Below the pieces are notes generated by a model that worked only from the letters and a program-made list of their open reading frames with translations, was not told where the DNA came from and searched no databases. From NCBI RefSeq assembly GCF_005239225.2, contig NC_133288.1, positions 19,660,169-19,724,168 of the forward strand: 64,000 bases of DNA, read 5' to 3'. The translations under genes and the position numbers were made by a program. This DNA is from Populus alba. Taxonomy: Eukaryota; Streptophyta; Magnoliopsida; Malpighiales; Salicaceae. Below are positions 58,201 through 64,000 of this stretch, piece by piece (within the stretch, counting starts at the first letter, position 1; each line of letters begins with the position of its first letter).

Positions 58201-61200
58201 TATCTCAGAACAAAATCATAAAATGAACAAGCATAGCTGCAGATTTACTACATCTTGCAGTTTTCCTTCTATTCTGGATTCGGTTAATGAGTAGATATTT
58301 GATCCAATTCTAAATTCTACAAAAATAAAACAAAATATAGGATATTTTTCTAGGCATGTATTTTTCCTCCTTCCTAAGAGTTTGGGAATATTTCATTGTT
58401 ATGTCAAAAAATATTTTAAGGTATGCTTCCTGTAGATAGAATATCGAAACAAAATTCTATTGATCAATGGTTGAAAACTGGTAACAAGCAAAGCAGGTTT
58501 GGCACGTCCATTTCTTGTTTCTTTAAAGGTAGTTTTGCAATGCTGCATAAGGGCTGCTTCCTGATTGTCTAATCTCTGGAGGACTTTGAATCTTGTTAAT
58601 TATGAGGAGGAACCTATGATATTAGGATGATGAGAAGCAAGCATGAAGATATGAAAAATTGGCTTGTCATCTCTTTCCTGTTGCAGCTGCTACTGCAAGA
58701 CCTCAAATTTATTGTTTTTTCTGTCAAAGGGAAGCTTTGATTGCAAATACAGTAATTTGTTTTTGAATGACAACTGCAAATACAAGAAGAACATTGTTTT
58801 TTCTCTGTATCGCTTCACAGCATTGCCAACAATTATCTAGGATATAGCATTGAGGGTATTAGGCATAGCTACATTTCCTCTCAGTTTCTGTTGGAAGTTA
58901 TTTTCTTTTGACTGCATCTGCATTGGAAGCAAGGACTAAATATTATCCGTTTTCCAATCTGCTTTTTTTTTTTCAAGTTTCCTAGGGTCTTGCAAATTGC
59001 TGTCATTGAGGTTTCTTCTGTTTACATAGTACTTGTAAATGTTTATTCATTTCTATATTTCAGTCCTTGGGGTTGAGGCTCCTTAAAGGATGCTGCAGGA
59101 GAGAACCACACAGGGAAATTTAACTCTGAAGGGTTTTCTATCTGAGGTTTGCAGTGCTAACTACTCTTTATCTAGTTCCTGCTCATTCTTGGTGGCTTTA
59201 ACGCATTCCAACATGTTATACTATGTGACAACAGCTTTCTCTGGCCACCTTAAAGAATTTACTTTTCTTGCCACATGCCCCGATTCTATTCCTTTTGTTG
59301 TTTGATGGTGGTGAAGGCATGATGCGTGGAAACATCTGACATCAGCCTTCTGAAAAGTCCTCTTAAACATGAAAAAATAATGGATGTTTTTGGAGTCTTA
59401 CAAAAGATACTATTAAATGAACCCGTGGTGATGATATGCTTATAACTTGGTAAAACACTTGGTGCCAGTATTCTGTGAAAGTTATGGAGTCCTTATTCAG
59501 ATGAATCTTCTACTCTGGCTATCTTATTATGATGGAAGCTTGGTTGGTGCTTCTCCAATTTGTCTGGGAGAGGCCTATCTTTAAATACTGCTTCAGAGTT
59601 GTTTTGCTATAATTGCGTATCTTCTATATTGTTTCCTCGAACTAAAAATTTGACCTGCGGTTACTGTTTATCTCTTTCTGTGTCTTTCTCTACTTTTCTT
59701 ATCTCTTTTCTGTGTTTTTGGGGAAGAATATCCTCATTTTCTCTACAAAATGGAAGACTTCTTTATAAATATTTGTCTACATCCATTTTTTATCTCGTCA
59801 CTTTTAAGTCCATTACTTTAAATCTTCTTGTGCTATCTGTCAAATTTATTTATATTGAACATTGTTTGCAGTGGGCTCTTATGACCATGCTGGATCCACG
59901 AGGTAGTTTGGCTAATTTGCTATACATTGGATATGGAGGAAATCCTGCTTCAGCACTTCATGTTACTCGGAGAAGATCCGTTGATCGTAAGAAGCAACAA
60001 ACAGAAAGAAATGTTTTCCACTGCTTAGTTTTTGGCCCTAAAAATGCTGGAAAGTCCACTCTGTTGAATTCATTCTTAGGAAGGTATTGTCTCGAACCTA
60101 TGTCATGTCCATTGTAGCCAATATGCTCCAGATAATTTCATCTGTTAACTTCTCTGAGTCATTCAAGGAGAACCTAGTTTTGTTTCCAGTTGTTTTATTT
60201 TTTTAGTTCTGCTTTCTACTAAGCAATAGTAATTTTCTGCCGCCAATTCCAACACAGGCCATTCTCGGAAAGTCATGAACTGACAGCTGGTGAGCGCTAT
60301 GCAGTGAATGTTGTTGACCGGCTTGGGGTACGTATGGGTAGCACTCTGTTGGGTGGTTAGTTCTATAGAATAGCATTCTAAACAGGTCTTTTTCAAAACA
60401 TGAATGCAAATTATGTTTCAATGTGTATTTATGATCTGATATTAAGGAATGTACCGGGTCATCTTCATCAAAGTATCATAGACATAAGCTATATGGTCAT
60501 GCAGTTGTCCTTGCAGGGGAATAAGAAGACTCTTATTTTACGAGAGATGCCAGAAGACGGAGTGAAAAAATTTCTATCCAATAAAGAATCTCTGTCGTCC
60601 TCTGATGTTGCTGTATTTGTTTATGACAGGTAAATCTGACTGGTGATTTTTAGCAAGGCAAGTTTGACTCCCTTGTATTTATTGGTGGTCCATTAGCTGG
60701 TAGATGATCTCTTTTATGACCATGTATTGTGTCTGTCTCAATAATATGACTCTGATTGGTGCATGTTATCTTCATTTTACCAAATTCTTCTAACTATTGC
60801 TCTGCTCCATCCTCCACCAAAATGCACGTGCCCTCTAGGGAGTTTCCACTGCACATATCCTTTTAAAGTTGTGTTGAATGGCATTATCTCAAGGGAAATA
60901 TACTATTGTAATAGTTTCTCTTATACTCGTTTAATTTCCTCTCTTTAAAATATCAGATATCATGCATGACCAAATAAATAATTCCTTATTGGCCAGTTCG
61001 GATATGGAATATTCCATGGAAAAGGTCAAATGAACTTCTTGTAGAGGTTGCTAGCATGGAGAAGAAAAGTGGTTATGGGGGTGCCTTGTTCATTATATGC
61101 TGCTAAGGATGACTTGGATCCACATCCAATGAGGTGGTGCCAAAAATCAGTAAGGTATACATTCTGTCATGAAACCTCATCTTGGCATGCCCAATTTCCG

Positions 61201-61719
61201 AAACTTTAGCGTACCAAAAGTAAAATCCTAGCAACTTCACATGCACATTGCCCGTCACTTGTTATTATTTTTAAGCTAATGCTTTGGTGATAGTTCCAAA
61301 TTCGTCTTTCAGGTTTGCCAAGAGCGGAATAGGGGCTTCTATTCCTATCAGCTCAAAGCTCGGGAGATATGAATAATGTTTTCTGCAGGGATTCTTAAGT
61401 CGCCGAACACCCTCATTGAACATTTCCTGGAAAACTGTGGCAGGAGGAAACGCAAGCAAGTTCCACAGCTTTGTCAATTCAACTTCTCTCCTGTTTATGT
61501 CAGGTTATGCTTTCCCACCCCTTCCACTGGGGAGAAAGGAAAACTCACTACACTTGATGGCATGAACACAACCCGACACTCGTATCATGCTAACCCATGT
61601 CTGCATGAATTGGTCTTCCAACTGTGTTTTAATGTGCAGTTGGCGCTGGCTTTTTGCTGTGCTGGAATTGGGCAGCTTTACATGCCTACAGTGGAAGGAG
61701 AAAAAATTCTCCTAGGTAG
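55239..61719 (+). pseudogene. MIRO (mitochondrial Rho) GTPase pseudogene
   Basis: MIRO proteins sit in the outer mitochondrial membrane and carry two GTPase domains around two EF-hand regions plus a C-terminal anchor. Exon remnants in order: 55239-55450 (GTPase 1, P-loop GDRGTGKSS), 55540-55674, 55781-55928, 56326-56505, 56838-57089 (EF-hand region, GFLFLHSLFIDKGRLETTW), 57180-57248, 57370-57425, 59064-59146, 59872-60083 (GTPase 2, VFGPKNAGKSTLLNSF), 60258-60327, 60517-60629, 60997-61154, 61313-61503 and 61640-61719 (tail anchor region). Breaks are visible in 55540-55674 (at least two frameshifts), 55781-55928 (missing bases at its start), 56326-56505 (in-frame TGA at 56491), 59064-59146, 60997-61154 (extra bases) and 61313-61503. 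Several other exons are still open. Splice sites are mostly kept, so it is a decaying gene duplicate, not a processed copy. Confidence 0.92.
57426..59063 (+). other. Long intron of the MIRO pseudogene
   Basis: 1.6 kb without a recognisable insertion or gene. The flanking exon remnants encode LDELFSTAPE and TTQGNLTLKGFLSE, which are consecutive in MIRO proteins. Confidence 0.6.
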
Positions 61720-64000
61720 TTCATATGATTTTGACCAATCATAACTTCCTGCTATTTGCTTGGGCTTTGAAACTTGAAGGAAGGCTTTTCCAAGCTTTTC
61801 AATTTGAAGCTCATGGTAGAACCCGTGTATTATAAAACATCCAATTCTTCAACCACACTGCAATAACCTTCTAATTCATGTTCTGATTTTTTTTTCTATC
61901 TATAATTTGCTAATTCCTCTGTCAATTCTTTCTCTTAGTTCATTGCTAGGATTTATGGCTTTTGGGAACATTGTTGAAGACTACACGACTTGTGGACCGT
62001 CTCCTTTTGCCGTGGTGGCCTATCAAACCTCTCTCTCTTTATAATCTGTATCTATGTGCGCGCGTCTCAGTTTGTGTTATATTGTATATAAGAAAATCAC
62101 CTTTTCAGGCACACCTTTCCGTTCTTCCCGGTAATGGTTGTGTTTAAGAAGCCACGGTTTGTGGTCTAAACCGGACTGAGGGTATGGCGGGCCTTTGCCC
62201 CCAGCCACACAGGTAAACTTGATTCAGTGGGAGAGGGTTGAAATGAATTGCTTAAAGTAGTTATAAACAATTAAAATCTGAAATGAAAAGGTAGTTTTAG
62301 TTGTAATTATTACTGTGTGGTCGTAAACACTTTATATTCTTTACTATTGTAATTATTTATATAAGTAAACTGACTTGCGTCCACCGGTTATATTTTTTTT
62401 TTATAATGATTTAATGGGGAATAAAATTAATAAATAAATATTAAAGGTTGAATTGGTGTTTTAGGCTCTCAAGTGAATAAATTTTATTATTGATTATTTG
62501 TTGATTTTTATTAGTTTATTTATTAGAAGAATTGAATAAGTTCTTATGCATAATGTAACGTTTGCTTCATATGAAAGTGAATTTACTATTAAATTGACAT
62601 TGATTAATTTAGATATCGGTATTAAAGTATTTTTCTTGGTTATTGCAACTTTCTTATTGTTTTTATTGATAAAGTCTAATATTTCAATGCTATGAATTGT
62701 TATAATTATTGGGTGATTGAAAGAAAAAGTAATCATTAAGTAACACTCTTGAAAAATGTATTTTGAAGTAGGCTTTCATGTTCTATATAATCAATTAAAT
62801 CCAAATCTGAAAAACCAATCACCTCAAGATGAGTATGGCCCATAAGTGATCAGTAATACCTAATAACTTTCTTAAACAGTTTTTAATGGTCCATTCTTGG
62901 GGATTATTTGTATCTCCCAATATTTTTTATTTGTAAATCCAAGTTAAATCTTATCCAGACTTGGTATATATCCAATTTGTCAATTTTAGATATATAGAGA
63001 ATGTTACTTGGTTCTCTTTTTTTCATGTGGATGTTAGAGGTTGAGTGGTTGTACGGTCATGATTGGAAATTGCAGGCGCATATGTTTTGATTGAATTGGT
63101 TACCTTACCAGTGAGTGCTATAAAGATGTGTAATTTGACTTTTTGAATCTTCAAAGAAAAAATTCAATATAGATATTTTATTTGATGATTTAAGGGTTTT
63201 TTATAATGTCTCTTTCACCATTTTAAGAGGAAGGAAATTACTGATTACTTTGTACTTTGTATTTATAGCCATAATTTTAAGTCATTCACCCCAATACAAA
63301 AAATTTGGATTATTTATAGATTATCTATATATTTTATTTAATAATTACATAGTCTTTCTAAGTAAAATTATTATAAATGAACTGAAATCCAATGTCCTAA
63401 TACTCACTTTTGGGAATTGAATTCTCCATCTCATAACTCATATGAATCTATGTCTCCTCTCTCCATAGAAAATGGAATCTTATAAAGCTCCTTATTTTTG
63501 GAACTGTCTTTGGATTAAGACCACACCATTGTTAAGCGATTCATCAACGCCAAACTCATTTCTCCTCCGGCCGAATCGTGTTCTTGAGCATGGCGAAGGC
63601 AACCTTTTCACCCCATGAAATCCATTTAAATATTTCGTCATGTGCATAACAATGGGTATAATGGAGCCTCTGCCAGCACTTTCGAGCACTAATTTCTTGC
63701 CATAAATCCATAATCAAAGAACTGTTTTTTTCCCTCTCCATGGAAAAAGAAACTTGATTGGACAAAGTGATATAGCGATGATCACGTCGGATGGGGTACT
63801 TAGGGGCAAGGACTCTTGAATCCTCCTCGGGCTATTTTTGTAGGAGACAGTCCCTTTGCTCGCCACTTGTTGTTTTCCATATTTGTTTCCTTGATGGGAC
63901 TTGTTTACCGTAAATTTTCTATCATTTGCCATCATCTAACAACCCTTACAATTTTAACGGTAATAGCATCATTAATAATAAAAATAAAAATAAAAATAAA
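61720..64000. other. 3' flank of the MIRO pseudogene, AT-rich, no gene recognised
   Basis: 62220-63480 is AT-rich without signals. Minus-strand frames at 63492-63935 overlap in three phases (for example LESAGRGSIIPIVMHMTKYL and LWQEISARKCWQRLHY) and sit in a slightly GC-richer patch; I cannot assign them. It may be the edge of a gene or element that continues beyond the window. Confidence 0.4.

Noticed and set aside
59560..60117. 185-codon plus-strand frame
   Set aside because: Only its part from 59872 to 60083 is MIRO exon sequence; the rest is intron read-through without family features.
1..64000. tRNA, rRNA, snoRNA or known miRNA genes
   Set aside because: By eye I found no cloverleaf with matching A and B boxes and no known mature miRNA sequence; a covariance-model scan would be needed to exclude them.
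1..64000. A new multi-gene system or metabolic cluster
   Set aside because: The recognised genes are from unrelated pathways, are far apart and have individual introns and promoters; nothing suggests joint function apart from the PPR/MIRO shared spacer.

Overview
The window is a piece of a plant nuclear genome. The genes are split by GT-AG introns, the intergenic DNA is very AT-rich and full of decayed transposons, and the families (TT8-type bHLH, ALMT, TBL, DUF26, P-class PPR, MIRO) are plant ones. The protein sequences and the dispersed repeat families look like Salicaceae, most likely a poplar (Populus); this species call is inference from memory, not a search result.

Layout. 1-2497 (minus): 5' part of a decayed Copia LTR retrotransposon with a 164-bp LTR, a perfectly abutting Met-tRNA primer site, gag, zinc knuckle, protease, GAG-pre-integrase and integrase remnants. 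2613-3075 (plus): frameshifted last exon of a trichome-birefringence-like (TBL) O-acetyltransferase. 4255-4656 (minus): secreted single-domain DUF26 (ginkbilobin-like) protein. 7215-9493 (minus): six-exon aluminium-activated malate transporter. 9.6-29 kb: gene-poor, AT-rich DNA with a 65-bp minisatellite (18.74-19.45 kb), a direct duplication (20.4/21.1 kb), dispersed ~160-bp repeats, MITE-like copies, a Gypsy LTR-like end and one unexplained 84-codon open frame (23.5 kb). 30093-38894 (plus): TRANSPARENT TESTA 8-type bHLH regulator in eight exons, including a 15-nt microexon, with an in-frame TAA before the bHLH domain. 39.5-39.85 kb: kinesin motor fragment cut off at a MITE-like repeat. 40920-43149 (plus): seven-exon p31comet-like (MAD2-binding) gene. 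43718-45961 (minus): five-exon conserved plant protein of unknown function with an 11-histidine run. 48.8-52.2 kb: repeat block bounded by two inverted Helitron-like 3' ends. 53229-54894 (minus): two-exon mitochondrial P-class PPR protein. 55239-61719 (plus): MIRO GTPase copy with frameshifts and stops in many exons, hence a pseudogene. 61.7-64 kb: AT-rich flank.

The genes do not form one pathway; this is ordinary linkage in a plant chromosome. Two relations stand out. The PPR gene and the MIRO pseudogene are divergent, 344 bp apart, and share a spacer with three TGGGCY site II motifs, typical of nuclear genes for mitochondrial proteins. The TT8-type gene is intact at every splice site and in every frame except for one nonsense codon, so it looks like a recent or allelic knockout of a flavonoid (anthocyanin/proanthocyanidin) regulator. 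I found no previously undescribed multi-gene system. The most promising leads are the TT8 nonsense codon, the decaying MIRO copy beside intact genes, the paired inverted Helitron-like ends and the 84-codon open frame near 23.6 kb.
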